Positions 26,802-36,240 of a DNA stretch of 64,000 nt are shown here, one piece after another (position 1 is the stretch's first letter; each line of letters opens with the position of its first letter). The notes below the pieces were generated by a model. It was not told the origin of the DNA, did no database searches, and was given only the letters and a program-made list of their open reading frames with translations. The stretch spans positions 45,077 through 109,076 of the forward strand of contig NZ_JBGMWH010000012.1 in the NCBI RefSeq assembly GCF_041514305.1, given 5' to 3'. The translations under genes and the position numbers were made by a program. The stretch comes from Salinarimonas chemoclinalis. GTDB taxonomy: Bacteria > Pseudomonadota > Alphaproteobacteria > Rhizobiales > Beijerinckiaceae.

Positions 26802-27779
26802 TCAGCGCGTCGGCAGGCGCACCTGCGGCGCCACCACGTCGCCGCGCTCGACGAGGAGCGCGCGCAGGCGGTTGGGGTAGTCGGTGATGATGCCGTCGAC
26901 ACCCATCTCGACGAGGCGGCGCATGGCGGCGATCTCGTTGACCGTCCAGGGGATCACCGCGAGGCCGAGACCCTTCGCCTCCGCCAGGCGCTTGGCATCG
27001 AGGTCCTCGTGATGCGGCGACCAGACCGCGCAGCCGGCGTCCGCCGCGAGCCGCGGCGCGGAGCCCTCCACGTCGTCCGCGTCGCGCCCGCCGAGCCAGG
27101 GCGAGGCCCCCGGCCGCCCGGCTTCAACCGTATCGAAGGGCTCCTGCGCCGTGAGGCAGACCCGCGCGATCTCGGGGGCGACCGCGGCCAGGGCGTCGAG
27201 CGTGCGCCAGTCGAAGCTCTGCACGCTCACCCGATCGGCGAGGCCATGGGCGCGCACGACCTCCGCGAGGAGCGCGGCGAACGCCTCCGGCGTCGGCGAC
27301 AGGTCGGCGCGGTCCGGGCGGATCTTCGTCTCGAGATTGTAGCGCACGTGGCCTGCGCCGAGCGCCTCGACCCGCGCGAACACCTCCTCCAGCGTCGGGA
27401 TGCGCGCGCCGTCGCGGGTGATCTGGTCGGCGAAGCGGCGCGCGTAGTCGGAGCCCGGGCGGAGGCGGCCGACGTCGTAGCGCTTCACCGCCTCGAGCGT
27501 CATCTGCCGCACGGGCAGCGCCTCGCCGACCCAGCTCCCGTCCGGCCCGCGGGCGATGTCCGGGGAGAGCGCGAGGTCGTGATTGACCACGAGGACGTCG
27601 TCGGCGGTGACGACGAGGTCGAGCTCCAGCGTGTCGACGCCGATGGCGAGCGCCTGGTCGACGGCCGCGAGCGTGTTCTCCGGCGCGAGTCCGCGCGCGC
27701 CGCGGTGGCCCTGCAGGTCGAAGGCGTGGGCCGGCGCGGCGGCGAGGAACGCCGCCGCCAGGATCGAAAGGAGCCGCAT
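26802..27779 (-). CDS. Secreted glycerophosphodiester phosphodiesterase
   Basis: A 325-residue enzyme that hydrolyses glycerophosphodiesters to glycerol-3-phosphate and an alcohol. A signal peptide (about 1-19, ending AHA) directs it to the periplasm. The GDPD TIM barrel shows HRGARGLAPENTLAA (catalytic His), LELDLVVTADDVLVVNHD (metal ligands and second His), YNLETKIRP and the terminal DGIITDYPNRLRALL. The periplasmic location resembles GlpQ. No glycerol-3-phosphate transporter lies adjacent. Confidence 0.93.
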   Translation of the reverse strand: MRLLSILAAAFLAAAPAHAFDLQGHRGARGLAPENTLAAVDQALAIGVDTLELDLVVTADDVLVVNHDLALSPDIARGPDGSWVGEALPVRQMTLEAVKRYDVGRLRPGSDYARRFADQITRDGARIPTLEEVFARVEALGAGHVRYNLETKIRPDRADLSPTPEAFAALLAEVVRAHGLADRVSVQSFDWRTLDALAAVAPEIARVCLTAQEPFDTVEAGRPGASPWLGGRDADDVEGSAPRLAADAGCAVWSPHHEDLDAKRLAEAKGLGLAVIPWTVNEIAAMRRLVEMGVDGIITDYPNRLRALLVERGDVVAPQVRLPTR

Positions 27780-27979
27780 CGTCCACCTCGCGCGTCGGAT
27801 CGGCCCATCCTACGGCCAAAGCGCCCGCGAATGAAGCGCGTCCGGCGCGGATCCGCCCGCGTCGGATGCATCCGCGCTCTCCCCGATGGCCGAAAGTCCG
27901 GCTTGCCGCGATCTTGTGAGCCGTGCATGCGCGACGCATCGTACGGCCCAACGACGAAACGCCACGGGAGGACGAAGCC

Positions 27980-29899
27980 ATGACGACGCCTGGTGCGAGC
28001 CGCTACCACGAGGTCTACGCGGCCTGGAAGGCCGACCCGCGGGCCTTCTGGGGCGAGGCGGCGAAGGCGATCGACTGGTTCACGCCACCGGAGATGGTTC
28101 TCGACGAGAAGGCCGGCGTCTACGGCCGCTGGTTCGAGGGGGGCGTCGGCAACGTCTGCCACAACGCGCTCGACCGCCACGTCGCCGAACGCGGCGACCA
28201 GAAGGCGATGATCTGGGACAGCGCCATGACCGGCGAGAGCGCGGCGTGGACCTATGCCGAGATGCGCGACGAGGTCGCCGCGCTCGCGGGCGTGCTGCGC
28301 GAGATGGGCGTGGAGAAGGGCGACCGGGTCGTCGTCTACATGCCGATGATCCCGCAGGCGGTGTTCGCCATGCTCGCCTGCGCCCGCATCGGCGCGATCC
28401 ACTCCGTCGTGTTCGGCGGCTTCGCGGCGAACGAGCTCGCGACCCGCATCGAGGACGCGACGCCCAAGGCGATCCTCTCCGCATCCTGCGGTCTCGAGCC
28501 CGGCCGCACCGTCGCCTACAAGCCCCTGCTCGACAAGGCGATCGAGCTGTCGATCCACAAGCCCGACGCCTGCCTGGTCTTCCAGCGACCGCAGGCGCAG
28601 GCGACGCTCGTCGCGGGGCGCGACCGGGACTGGGCGCAGGCCGTCGCGGACGCGAAGGCGCACGGGCGCCTCGCCGACTGCGTGCCGGTGGCGGCGACCG
28701 ATCCGCTCTACGTGCTCTACACGTCGGGTACCACGGGCAAGCCCAAGGGCGTCGTGCGCGACACGGGCGGCTACATGGTGGCGCTCGCCTGGTCGATGCA
28801 TGCGCTCTACGGCGTGGAGCCCGGCGAGGTCTACTGGTGCGCCTCCGACGTCGGCTGGGTGGTGGGCCACTCCTACATCGTCTACGGCCCCCTGATCGCC
28901 GGGTGCACCACGATCCTCTACGAGGGCAAGCCCGTGGGCACGCCCGACGCGGGCGCGTTCTGGCGCGTGATCGCGGAGCACGGCGTCACCACGCTGTTCA
29001 CCGCGCCGACCGCCCTGCGCGCCATCAAGAAGGAGGACCCGCGCGCCGAGCACCTCGCGCGCTGGGACCTGTCCCGCTTCCGTGCCCTCTTCCTCGCCGG
29101 CGAGCGCGCCGACCCCGCCACCGTGCAATGGGCGGAGGAGACGCTGAAGGTTCCCGTGATCGACCATTGGTGGCAGACGGAGACCGGCTGGGCCATCGCC
29201 GGCAACCCCGTCGGCCTCGGTGCGCTGCCGGTCAAGCACGGCTCGCCGACGGTGCCGATGCCCGGCTACGACGTGCGCATCGTCGACGAGGGCGGGCGCG
29301 ACGTGCCGCCGAACACGATGGGCTCGATCGTCATCGCCCTGCCCCTGCCCCCCGGCTGCCTGCCCACCCTCTGGCACGCCGACGACCGGTTCCGCGAGAG
29401 CTACCTCGAGGCCTTCCCCGGGACCTACAGCACGTCCGACGCGGGCTTCGTCGACGAGGACGGCTACCTCTTCATCATGGGCCGCACGGACGACATCATC
29501 AACGTCGCCGGCCACCGCCTCTCCACGGGCGGCATGGAGGAGGTCCTCGCCTCGCATCCCGCGGTCGCGGAATGCGCCGTCGTGGGCGTCAAGGACGCGC
29601 TAAAGGGCGAGGTGCCCTGCGGTTTCGTGGTGCTCAAGGCGGGCGTCGAGGCGTCGCCCCTCGCGATCGAGAAGGAGCTCGTGGGCCTCGTGCGCGAGCG
29701 CATCGGCCCGGTCGCGGCGTTCAAGCTCGCGATCACGGTCGGCCGGCTGCCGAAGACGCGCTCGGGCAAGATCCTGCGCGGCACCATGAAGAAGATCGCC
29801 GACGGGGACGACTGGGCGATGCCGGCGACCATCGACGATCCGTCGATCCTCGATGAAATATCGTCGGAGTTGTCGCGACGCGGTTTCGGCCGCACGTGA
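27980..29899 (+). CDS. prpE: Propionate-CoA ligase (propionyl-CoA synthetase)
   Basis: A 639-residue AMP-forming acyl-CoA synthetase. The propionyl-specific N-terminus (YHEVYAAWKADPRAFWGEAA) is followed by the adenylation motif YTSGTTGKPKGVVRDTGGY (about 247-265), WWQTETGW, and the C-terminal catalytic lysine K597 in SGKILRG, which in relatives is reversibly acetylated. ATG 27980 follows GGGAGGAC. It is monocistronic. Its product propionyl-CoA would feed the methylmalonyl-CoA mutase encoded at 11.5-16 kb. Confidence 0.94.
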   Translation: MTTPGASRYHEVYAAWKADPRAFWGEAAKAIDWFTPPEMVLDEKAGVYGRWFEGGVGNVCHNALDRHVAERGDQKAMIWDSAMTGESAAWTYAEMRDEVAALAGVLREMGVEKGDRVVVYMPMIPQAVFAMLACARIGAIHSVVFGGFAANELATRIEDATPKAILSASCGLEPGRTVAYKPLLDKAIELSIHKPDACLVFQRPQAQATLVAGRDRDWAQAVADAKAHGRLADCVPVAATDPLYVLYTSGTTGKPKGVVRDTGGYMVALAWSMHALYGVEPGEVYWCASDVGWVVGHSYIVYGPLIAGCTTILYEGKPVGTPDAGAFWRVIAEHGVTTLFTAPTALRAIKKEDPRAEHLARWDLSRFRALFLAGERADPATVQWAEETLKVPVIDHWWQTETGWAIAGNPVGLGALPVKHGSPTVPMPGYDVRIVDEGGRDVPPNTMGSIVIALPLPPGCLPTLWHADDRFRESYLEAFPGTYSTSDAGFVDEDGYLFIMGRTDDIINVAGHRLSTGGMEEVLASHPAVAECAVVGVKDALKGEVPCGFVVLKAGVEASPLAIEKELVGLVRERIGPVAAFKLAITVGRLPKTRSGKILRGTMKKIADGDDWAMPATIDDPSILDEISSELSRRGFGRT

Positions 29900-29984
29900 G
29901 CACGGCATCGCCTTAACCCGCGTTTAAATCCCGAGGCGCAGAGTTTTGCCGACAAGCGACACGTACGTCGCTGCGGAATCTGCG

Positions 29985-30308
29985 ATGACCCGCCTGCTCC
30001 TCGCGCTCTTCGCGATCGCCTCCCTCGCGCTCCCGCTCGCCGCGGGTGCGCCGGCGGACGTGCGCGCGGGCACGGCGATCGTCTTCCCGCCCTGGACGAG
30101 CCAGGCCGACGCCTTCGCCCGCATCGGGGCGAGCGGCGGGGCGCTGGTGAGCGCGGGCTCGGTCCCCTTCGTCGCCATCGCCGTCGCCGACGAGCCCGCG
30201 GCCTTCGCGCGCGCGGTGCGGACGGCCGGCGCCCTCTTCCTCCTCGATCCCGGTGCGCTCGGCGGCTGCCTCGTACCGCGATCGGACGCTCCTTCATCCA
30301 GGACATGA
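29985..30308 (+). CDS. Small secreted protein of unknown function, co-translated with chemoreceptor
   Basis: A 107-residue protein starting MTRLLLALFAIASLALPLAAG, a clear signal peptide, followed by a compact domain with AIVFPPWTSQADAFARIGAS and a C-terminal LFLLDPGALGGCL. No family is recognised with confidence. Its last bases overlap the start of the next chemoreceptor (ATGA at 30305-30308), which implies a linked function, perhaps as a periplasmic modulator of that receptor. An in-frame ATG at 29946 is possible but would spoil the signal peptide. Confidence 0.7.
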   Translation: MTRLLLALFAIASLALPLAAGAPADVRAGTAIVFPPWTSQADAFARIGASGGALVSAGSVPFVAIAVADEPAAFARAVRTAGALFLLDPGALGGCLVPRSDAPSSRT

Positions 30309-31768
30309 CACAGATGGTCGACGTCTCCACGCTCCGCATCACCACGGCGAAGGCGCTCTCGGCGCTCCTCGCCGCGCACGTCGCCGTCGCCGCCGGCATC
30401 GCGCTCGCGCTCGGCGGCTCGATCGTCGCCGGCATCGGCATCGCCGCGCTCCTCGCGGCGCCCGGGATCGCCCTGACGCTGGCCCGTCCCGACAGCCTGG
30501 AGACGCGGTTCGCCATCGCCATCGGCCTCATCGCGCAGGTCTCGCTGTTCGTCTGGCAGCTGTCGGGCCACCCGTGGCAGATCGACGTGCACATGTACTA
30601 CTTCGCGGCGCTCGCGATGCTGGCGGGCTTCTGCGACTGGCGGACGATCCTGCTCGGCGCCGCGGTCACGGCGCTCCACCACCTGTCCTTCAACTTCCTC
30701 ATTCCGCTCGCGGTCTTCCCGGAGGGCGCGAGCTTCCTGCGCGTCGTCCTGCACGCTGTCATCGTCGTGCTGGAGACCGCGGTGCTCACCTGGGTGGTGC
30801 TCACCCTCGAGACGATGATCGCCGCCTCGCGCGAGGGGCTGCTGGCGGCGGAGGCCGCCGCGGCGAAGGAGCGCGAGCTCGCCGAGGTGCGCGCCGCCGA
30901 GGGCCGCAAGGTGGCGGAGCGCGCCGCCACCGTGGACACGCTCGCCGCCGAGTTCGAGAGCGGCATCCGCTCGGCGCTCGCGAGCCTCGACGGCGCCTTC
31001 GAGACCATGCGCGGGCAGGCCGACGGTCTCACCGGGATCGCCAGCCGCACCCGCGGCTCGGTGTCGGACGCGATGGGTCGGTCGGAGGCCACCGCGGCCA
31101 ACATCCAGCACGTCGCGGCCTCCGGCGAGCAGCTGGCGGCCTCGATCGGCGAGATCGGCCGCTCGGCCCAGTCCTCCTCCGAGATCGCGGCGCGTGCCGT
31201 CGCCGGCGCGCGGGCGACCGACGCCCACGTCCAGGATCTCTCCGCCGCCGCGCGCTCGATCGGCGAGGTCGTCGACCTGATCCGCACCATCGCCGAGCAG
31301 ACGAACCTGCTCGCGCTCAACGCCACGATCGAGGCCGCGCGGGCGGGCGAAGCCGGAAAGGGCTTCGCCGTCGTCGCCGCGGAGGTGAAGACGCTCGCCA
31401 ACCAGACCGCCAAGGCCACCGAGGAGATCGCCGCCAAGGTCGCCGAGATGCAGGCGGCCACCGACGGGTCGGTGACCTCGATCCGCGACATCGCCGCGAC
31501 GATCGACGAGATGAACCAGCTCGCGGCGGCGATCGCCTCCGCTGTGAGCCAGCAGAGCGCGGCGACCTCCGAGATCTCCCGCAACGTTCAGGAAGCCGCC
31601 AACGGGGCGCGCGCCGTGAACGGCGCCGTGGACGTCGTCGGTGGGCTGGCGGACGAGACCGGCGCCGCCTCCCAGGCGATCATCGCCGCCTCCAAGGCCC
31701 TCGCCGGCGAGGCCGCGGAGATCCGCGCGCGGGTGGAAGGCTTCGTCTCGAAGGTCCGCGCCGCCTGA
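30305..31768 (+). CDS. Methyl-accepting chemotaxis protein with six-helix membrane sensor domain
   Basis: A 487-residue chemoreceptor whose N-terminal 170 residues form about six transmembrane helices with almost no periplasmic domain. Histidine- and acid-rich positions cluster at helix ends: H89, D94, H96 (HPWQIDVHMYYFA), H125-H126 (ALHHLSFN) and H150. They suggest metal, heme or proton sensing within the membrane. There is no HAMP domain. A coiled-coil leads to the standard signalling hairpin (EQTNLLALNATIEAARAGEA). The start overlaps the upstream small secreted protein's stop. Confidence 0.88.
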   Translation: MTQMVDVSTLRITTAKALSALLAAHVAVAAGIALALGGSIVAGIGIAALLAAPGIALTLARPDSLETRFAIAIGLIAQVSLFVWQLSGHPWQIDVHMYYFAALAMLAGFCDWRTILLGAAVTALHHLSFNFLIPLAVFPEGASFLRVVLHAVIVVLETAVLTWVVLTLETMIAASREGLLAAEAAAAKERELAEVRAAEGRKVAERAATVDTLAAEFESGIRSALASLDGAFETMRGQADGLTGIASRTRGSVSDAMGRSEATAANIQHVAASGEQLAASIGEIGRSAQSSSEIAARAVAGARATDAHVQDLSAAARSIGEVVDLIRTIAEQTNLLALNATIEAARAGEAGKGFAVVAAEVKTLANQTAKATEEIAAKVAEMQAATDGSVTSIRDIAATIDEMNQLAAAIASAVSQQSAATSEISRNVQEAANGARAVNGAVDVVGGLADETGAASQAIIAASKALAGEAAEIRARVEGFVSKVRAA

Positions 31769-31783
31769 GCGGTCGCGCGAACG

Positions 31784-33448
31784 TCACTCCAGCACGAGCG
31801 TGCCGCCGAGCACCTCGCGGTCGAAGTCGGTGACGAGCACCTCGACGCGCAGGTCCCAGGACCCCGCGACGGGGAGCGCGAGCGCCTCGACCACGAACGC
31901 CTCCCCCGCGCGCACGGCGCGCGCCTCGACCCGCTCGATGCCGATGTCGGGCCGCGCCAGGGCGACGGTCACCTCCAGCGGCACGAGCGGCGCGAAATCC
32001 GCGTCGGCGAGGGCGAGCTCGAAGCGGTTCGCGCCGGCGCGCCCCGGGATCACCGAGACCTGCGCCATGGCGAGGCGCCCGTGCAGGTGCAGCTCGATGC
32101 GCGCATCGGCCACCGGGGCCTGCGCCATCGCCCGCGGCGGCGGCGTGGCGCGAAGCGACGAGACGAGCGCGAGAGCCGCGACGCCGAGCACGACCTCCGC
32201 GCGCAGCGACGCCCGCAGGCGACCATGCGCCCGGGGACGGCCGTGGGCGAGCGCCGGCGCGAGTCGCGTGCGATTGACGAAGGCGAGTGCGAGCATGCCG
32301 GCCACGAGCGCCACCTTGGCCGCGAGCAGCGGCACATAGGCGCCCGCCCCGAGCGCCTCCGGCGCGGGAGCGACCTGGAGGACGGTCAGCATCGCGCCCG
32401 TCGCGACCAGCACGAGAGCGGGAACGAGCGCGACCGTCGAGAAGCGCGCCAGCGCAGCCGCCGCCTCGGCGCGGCGATCGACGAGGATCGCCAGCAGCAC
32501 CGGAAGCGCGCCGACCCACAGGAGCCCGAGCAGAGCATGCAGGGCGACGGCCGCCGCCGCCAGCGCCCGCGGCGGCGCGGTCGCCGCATGGCCGAAGAGC
32601 GCGTAGGACGCCCCCGCGAGCGCGAGCGCCCCGACGGCCGGATAGGCGGCGAGCCGCGATGCGCCGAGCGCGAGCGCCGCGAGGAGCCCCGCTGCGATCG
32701 CGGCGAGCGCGCTGCGCCCGAAGGCGCTCGTCACGCCCGCCTCCCAGGCGGCGGCGAGGTCCCGGCCGGACACGAGCGCCGGTGGAGCCGCGGCGACGAG
32801 GTCGGCACCGTGGAGCAGCGTCGCGACGAGCGCCGCCGGAAGCGTGGCGAGCGCGGCGGCGCGGGCGACGCGCAGCGCCGCCCGCGGCACCCGGCCGCGC
32901 TCGACGAGGACGGCATAGCCCGCGCCGCCGACCCCGAGCGCGAGGGCGAGCGTGAGCAGGAAGCGGCCGAGAGCCGCCGCGCCGGCGGTCGCGCCGGCGG
33001 TCGCCTCGGGCGCCTGTGCTGCGCTCGGCGCGCCGATGGAGAAGACGTGCGTCCCGCCGACGGGGTGGCCGTCGGCCGAGACGACACGCCAGGCGACGAG
33101 GTGCGTTCCCGCGGCGAGGTCGCCGGGAGGCTCGATCACGAGCACGGCTCCCTCGACGCGCGACGCCGCCTCCCGGCTCGCACCGTCGGGCGTTATCCAG
33201 CGCACCGAGAGCGGCGCGACCGGCTCGTTGAAGACGAGCCGCACGGCCTCGGGCGCCGCCTCGAGCACGGCGTCGCGCGCGGGCTCCGCCGCCTGGAGCC
33301 GCGCGTGCGCGCGCGCCTCGCCGACCAGCCCGGAGACGAGTCCGACGAGCAGCGCGAGCAGGAGCGCTAGGCGGAGCGCGGCGATACGCGGCGCCGCGGG
33401 CGGGCGGAGCCCCCCGCCCGCGGTGGACGGGGGGCGGTGGCGCGTCAT
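31784..33448 (-). CDS. CopC-CopD-YtkA-like fusion, copper resistance/uptake membrane protein
   Basis: A 554-residue three-part protein. A signal peptide ends ...GEARA-H48, so the mature CopC domain (about 48-138) starts with histidine. With D126 and H128 (SADGHPVGG) this recreates the CopC Cu(II) site. Residues about 155-440 form the multi-helix CopD domain. The last 110 residues are a soluble beta domain like YtkA/FixH. The same order occurs in Bacillus YcnJ. The ATG overlaps the upstream ycnI-like stop (ATGA). Its role is probably periplasmic copper binding and movement across the inner membrane. Confidence 0.88.
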   Translation of the reverse strand: MTRHRPPSTAGGGLRPPAAPRIAALRLALLLALLVGLVSGLVGEARAHARLQAAEPARDAVLEAAPEAVRLVFNEPVAPLSVRWITPDGASREAASRVEGAVLVIEPPGDLAAGTHLVAWRVVSADGHPVGGTHVFSIGAPSAAQAPEATAGATAGAAALGRFLLTLALALGVGGAGYAVLVERGRVPRAALRVARAAALATLPAALVATLLHGADLVAAAPPALVSGRDLAAAWEAGVTSAFGRSALAAIAAGLLAALALGASRLAAYPAVGALALAGASYALFGHAATAPPRALAAAAVALHALLGLLWVGALPVLLAILVDRRAEAAAALARFSTVALVPALVLVATGAMLTVLQVAPAPEALGAGAYVPLLAAKVALVAGMLALAFVNRTRLAPALAHGRPRAHGRLRASLRAEVVLGVAALALVSSLRATPPPRAMAQAPVADARIELHLHGRLAMAQVSVIPGRAGANRFELALADADFAPLVPLEVTVALARPDIGIERVEARAVRAGEAFVVEALALPVAGSWDLRVEVLVTDFDREVLGGTLVLE

Positions 33449-33969
33449 TCGACGATGCGCAGGGCCGGCGCCGGATAGCGCAGGTCGCCGGCGCCCCGGC
33501 CCTCGGCGGGGATCTCGATCCAGCGCTCGGCCCCGTTGTCGCACTCCTGCACGGTCGGGAAGTGGATGGTCGTCCCCGCGGGGAACGCGTCCGTCAGACG
33601 GCCGCGGAAGACGAACTCGTCATAGTGCGCGTCGAGGAGCTCGCCGCGCCAGATCAGCTCGACGACGCCCTCAGTCACCTCGGTGCCGTGGGACGTGTAG
33701 GGGCGCGCGAGCGGTCCGGTGACGATCTCGAGCTCCCAGCCGGCCTTCGGCATCGGCTTCACCGAGATCATGCCCTCGGGGATGCGCACGCGCAGCACGC
33801 GCGTCGCCTCGCCGTCGCAGCCGTGCGGGACGCGCAGGACGGCCTTGTAGGTCGAGCCGGCACGGGCTTCCCGCACCTCGAGGGTGGCGTGTGCGGAGGC
33901 GACGGAAGGCGCGAGGAGGCAAGCGAGCGCGAGGGCGCCGCCCGCGAGGACGGGGTGGATGGTCTTCAT
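33445..33969 (-). CDS. YcnI-like (DUF1775) periplasmic copper-binding protein
   Basis: A 174-residue exported protein. The signal peptide ends SVASA and the mature protein begins H27-ATLEVREARAGS, the histidine used for Cu(II) binding in YcnI. The domain pattern AVLRVPHGCDGEATRVLRV, KPMPKAGWELEI and FPTVQECDNG is diagnostic of DUF1775. It is the middle gene of a DUF2946-ycnI-copCD operon and probably passes copper to the CopC domain. Confidence 0.92.
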   Translation of the reverse strand: MKTIHPVLAGGALALACLLAPSVASAHATLEVREARAGSTYKAVLRVPHGCDGEATRVLRVRIPEGMISVKPMPKAGWELEIVTGPLARPYTSHGTEVTEGVVELIWRGELLDAHYDEFVFRGRLTDAFPAGTTIHFPTVQECDNGAERWIEIPAEGRGAGDLRYPAPALRIVE

Positions 33970-34005
33970 GTCGAAAGTCTCTCGATCGGTTGGACGTGGG
34001 TCTCG

Positions 34006-34443
34006 TCAGGCGACCGAGATACGGGGCGGAGCGCGGCTTCGGTGCGCGCGGCGCGGAGACATCGCGCGGGCGCGTCGGCGCCGCGGAACGACCGGCCGCG
34101 GCGCGCGCCGGGCATGGACGACGAGCGACGGCAGCGTCGCGGGGAGCGCCGCCGCCTTGGCCAGGAGGCAGAACGGGCACGGGACCCACCCCGCATCCGC
34201 GCCCGACGGGCCGCCGTCGGCGGCGGCGAGAGCGTGCTCCGCGATGCCGTGACAGAGGGTCGCGAGCGCCTCCGGAAGCACGTCCGCGTACGCCGCATGG
34301 TGCGCGGAATGCCCGCCGCCCACGCCCGTCGGCACGTGCGCGAAGCCGGACGACGCCAACGCCAGCGCGACGAGCGCGACGAGCGATCGTCGCAGCCGAG
34401 CGAGGACGTGGCGTGTGAGCGGGGGCGCCATGCGACGTGTCAT
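34006..34443 (-). CDS. DUF2946-like exported protein with His cluster and CPFC motif
   Basis: A 145-residue protein with a hydrophobic N-terminal segment (about 18-36, ending SSGFAH), a histidine cluster H45/H48/H49 and a C89-P-F-C92 motif. The C-terminal third is Arg/Pro rich. DUF2946 proteins are small membrane or periplasmic proteins often found with copper genes, and this gene lies 36 bases upstream of ycnI on the same strand. The start at 34443 is preferred to 34431 for its GGTGG upstream. The function is unknown. Confidence 0.7.
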   Translation of the reverse strand: MTRRMAPPLTRHVLARLRRSLVALVALALASSGFAHVPTGVGGGHSAHHAAYADVLPEALATLCHGIAEHALAAADGGPSGADAGWVPCPFCLLAKAAALPATLPSLVVHARRAPRPVVPRRRRARAMSPRRAHRSRAPPRISVA

Positions 34444-34496
34444 ACGCGACCACCCGGCGCGCCGTCAAGCCGCCGATGGGCTCCGCACCGAGGAGA

Positions 34497-36125
34497 TCAA
34501 ACCAGCCGAGATTGCACCAACGCCGCCTCGATGAAGCTGCGGAAGAGCGGGTGGGGCTCGAAGGGGCGGGACTTCAGCTCCGGGTGGAACTGGACGCCCA
34601 CGAACCAGGGGTGGTCGGCGCGCTCCACGATCTCCGGCAGGAGCCCGTCCGGCGAGACGCCGCAGACCATGAGCCCCGCCTCCTCCAGCCGCTCGCGATA
34701 GGCCATGTTGACCTCGTAGCGGTGGCGGTGGCGCTCCTCGATCTCGGTCGCGCCGTAGATCTCCGAGACGCGGCAGCCGGCGCTGAGCGTCGCCGCGTAG
34801 GCGCCGAGCCGCATCGTCCCGCCCAGGTCGCCGGCCGCGGCGCGGCGCTCGAGCTCGTTGCCGCGCATCCACTCGGTCATCAGGCCGACGACGGGCTCGT
34901 CGGTCCGGCCGAACTCGGTCGAGCCGGCCCGGTCGATCCCCGCGAGCGAGCGCGCGGTCTCGATGCAGGCCATTTGCATGCCGAAGCAGATGCCGAAATA
35001 GGGGATCTTGCGCTCGCGCGCGAAGCGCACCGCCTGGATCTTGCCCTCGGAGCCCCGCTGGCCGAAGCCGCCGGGAACGAGGATGCCGTTGACGTTCTCC
35101 AGGTAGGGCGCCGGATCGGACTGCTCGAAGATCTCGCTCTCGATCCACTCGAGGTTGACCTTCACCCGATTAGCGATGCCGCCGTGGTTGAGCGCCTCGA
35201 TCAGGGACTTGTAGGCGTCCTTGAGCCCCGTGTACTTGCCGACGATGGCGATCGTCACCTCGCCCTCGGGGTTCTTCACCCGCTCGACGATGTCCTCCCA
35301 GGTGGCGAGGTCCGGCTCGGGCGCGTCGTCGATTCCGAAGGCGGCGAGCACCTCGGTATCGAGCCCCTCCGCGTGATAGGAGAGCGGCACCTCGTAGATC
35401 GACGGCACGTCGCGCGCCTCGATCACCGCCGTCTCGCGCACGTTGCAGAAGAGCGCGAGCTTGCGCCGCTCCTCGCGCGGAATCGGCCGGTCGCAGCGGC
35501 AGAGCAGGATGTCCGGCTGGATGCCGATGGAGCGCAGTTCGGCGACGGAGTGCTGCGTCGGCTTCGTCTTGAGCTCGCCGGCGGAGGGGATGAAGGGCAG
35601 GAGTGTCAGGTGGATGTAGATGGCGTGGCCGCGCGGCAGCTCGTTGCCGAGCTGGCGGATCGCCTCGAAGAAGGGCAGGCCCTCGATGTCGCCGACCGTG
35701 CCGCCGATTTCCACGAGGACGAAGTCGTAGCCCTCGTTGCCGGTGAGCACGAAGTCCTTGATGGCGTTCGTCACGTGCGGGATCACCTGGATCGTCGCGC
35801 CGAGATAGTCCCCGCGCCGCTCCTTGGCGATGATGTCCTGGTAGATGCGACCCGTGGTGATGTTGTCCTGCTTCGTCGCGGGCACGCCGGTGAAGCGCTC
35901 GTAGTGGCCGAGGTCGAGGTCCGTCTCGGCGCCGTCGTCGGTGACGAAGACCTCGCCGTGCTGGTAGGGGCTCATCGTCCCCGGGTCGACGTTGAGGTAG
36001 GGGTCGAGCTTGCGCAGGCGGACCCTGTAGCCGCGCGCCTGCAGCACCGCCCCGAGGGCCGCCGAGGCGAGCCCCTTGCCGAGCGATGACACCACGCCGC
36101 CGGTGATGAAAACGTACCGCGTCAT
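34497..36125 (-). CDS. pyrG: CTP synthase
   Basis: A 542-residue enzyme that aminates UTP to CTP using glutamine. The N-terminal synthase domain shows FITGGVVSSLGKGL, LDPYLNVDPGTMSPYQHGEV and the Walker-type region. The glutaminase domain has nucleophile C380 in FGICFGMQMA and the YHPE-like FHPELKSRP. It is full length. secG lies 115 bases upstream on the same strand, a pairing common in alphaproteobacteria. Confidence 0.97.
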   Translation of the reverse strand: MTRYVFITGGVVSSLGKGLASAALGAVLQARGYRVRLRKLDPYLNVDPGTMSPYQHGEVFVTDDGAETDLDLGHYERFTGVPATKQDNITTGRIYQDIIAKERRGDYLGATIQVIPHVTNAIKDFVLTGNEGYDFVLVEIGGTVGDIEGLPFFEAIRQLGNELPRGHAIYIHLTLLPFIPSAGELKTKPTQHSVAELRSIGIQPDILLCRCDRPIPREERRKLALFCNVRETAVIEARDVPSIYEVPLSYHAEGLDTEVLAAFGIDDAPEPDLATWEDIVERVKNPEGEVTIAIVGKYTGLKDAYKSLIEALNHGGIANRVKVNLEWIESEIFEQSDPAPYLENVNGILVPGGFGQRGSEGKIQAVRFARERKIPYFGICFGMQMACIETARSLAGIDRAGSTEFGRTDEPVVGLMTEWMRGNELERRAAAGDLGGTMRLGAYAATLSAGCRVSEIYGATEIEERHRHRYEVNMAYRERLEEAGLMVCGVSPDGLLPEIVERADHPWFVGVQFHPELKSRPFEPHPLFRSFIEAALVQSRLV

Positions 36126-36240
36126 GGACCTTCACCTTCATGACGGCGCCCTCGATTCGCAAGCGGCGAATCGAGTCCGGCCGTGATCATCCACATGCGA
36201 GCGGGTCGCGGCCGCGATGGGGCGCGACCGCGGCGGCGCG

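Noticed and set aside
29925..29955. TAAA...GCCGACAA resembling a flagellar sigma-28 promoter before the small secreted protein
   Set aside because: The spacing between the two elements is 19 bases instead of about 15, and sigma-28 is generally absent from this group.
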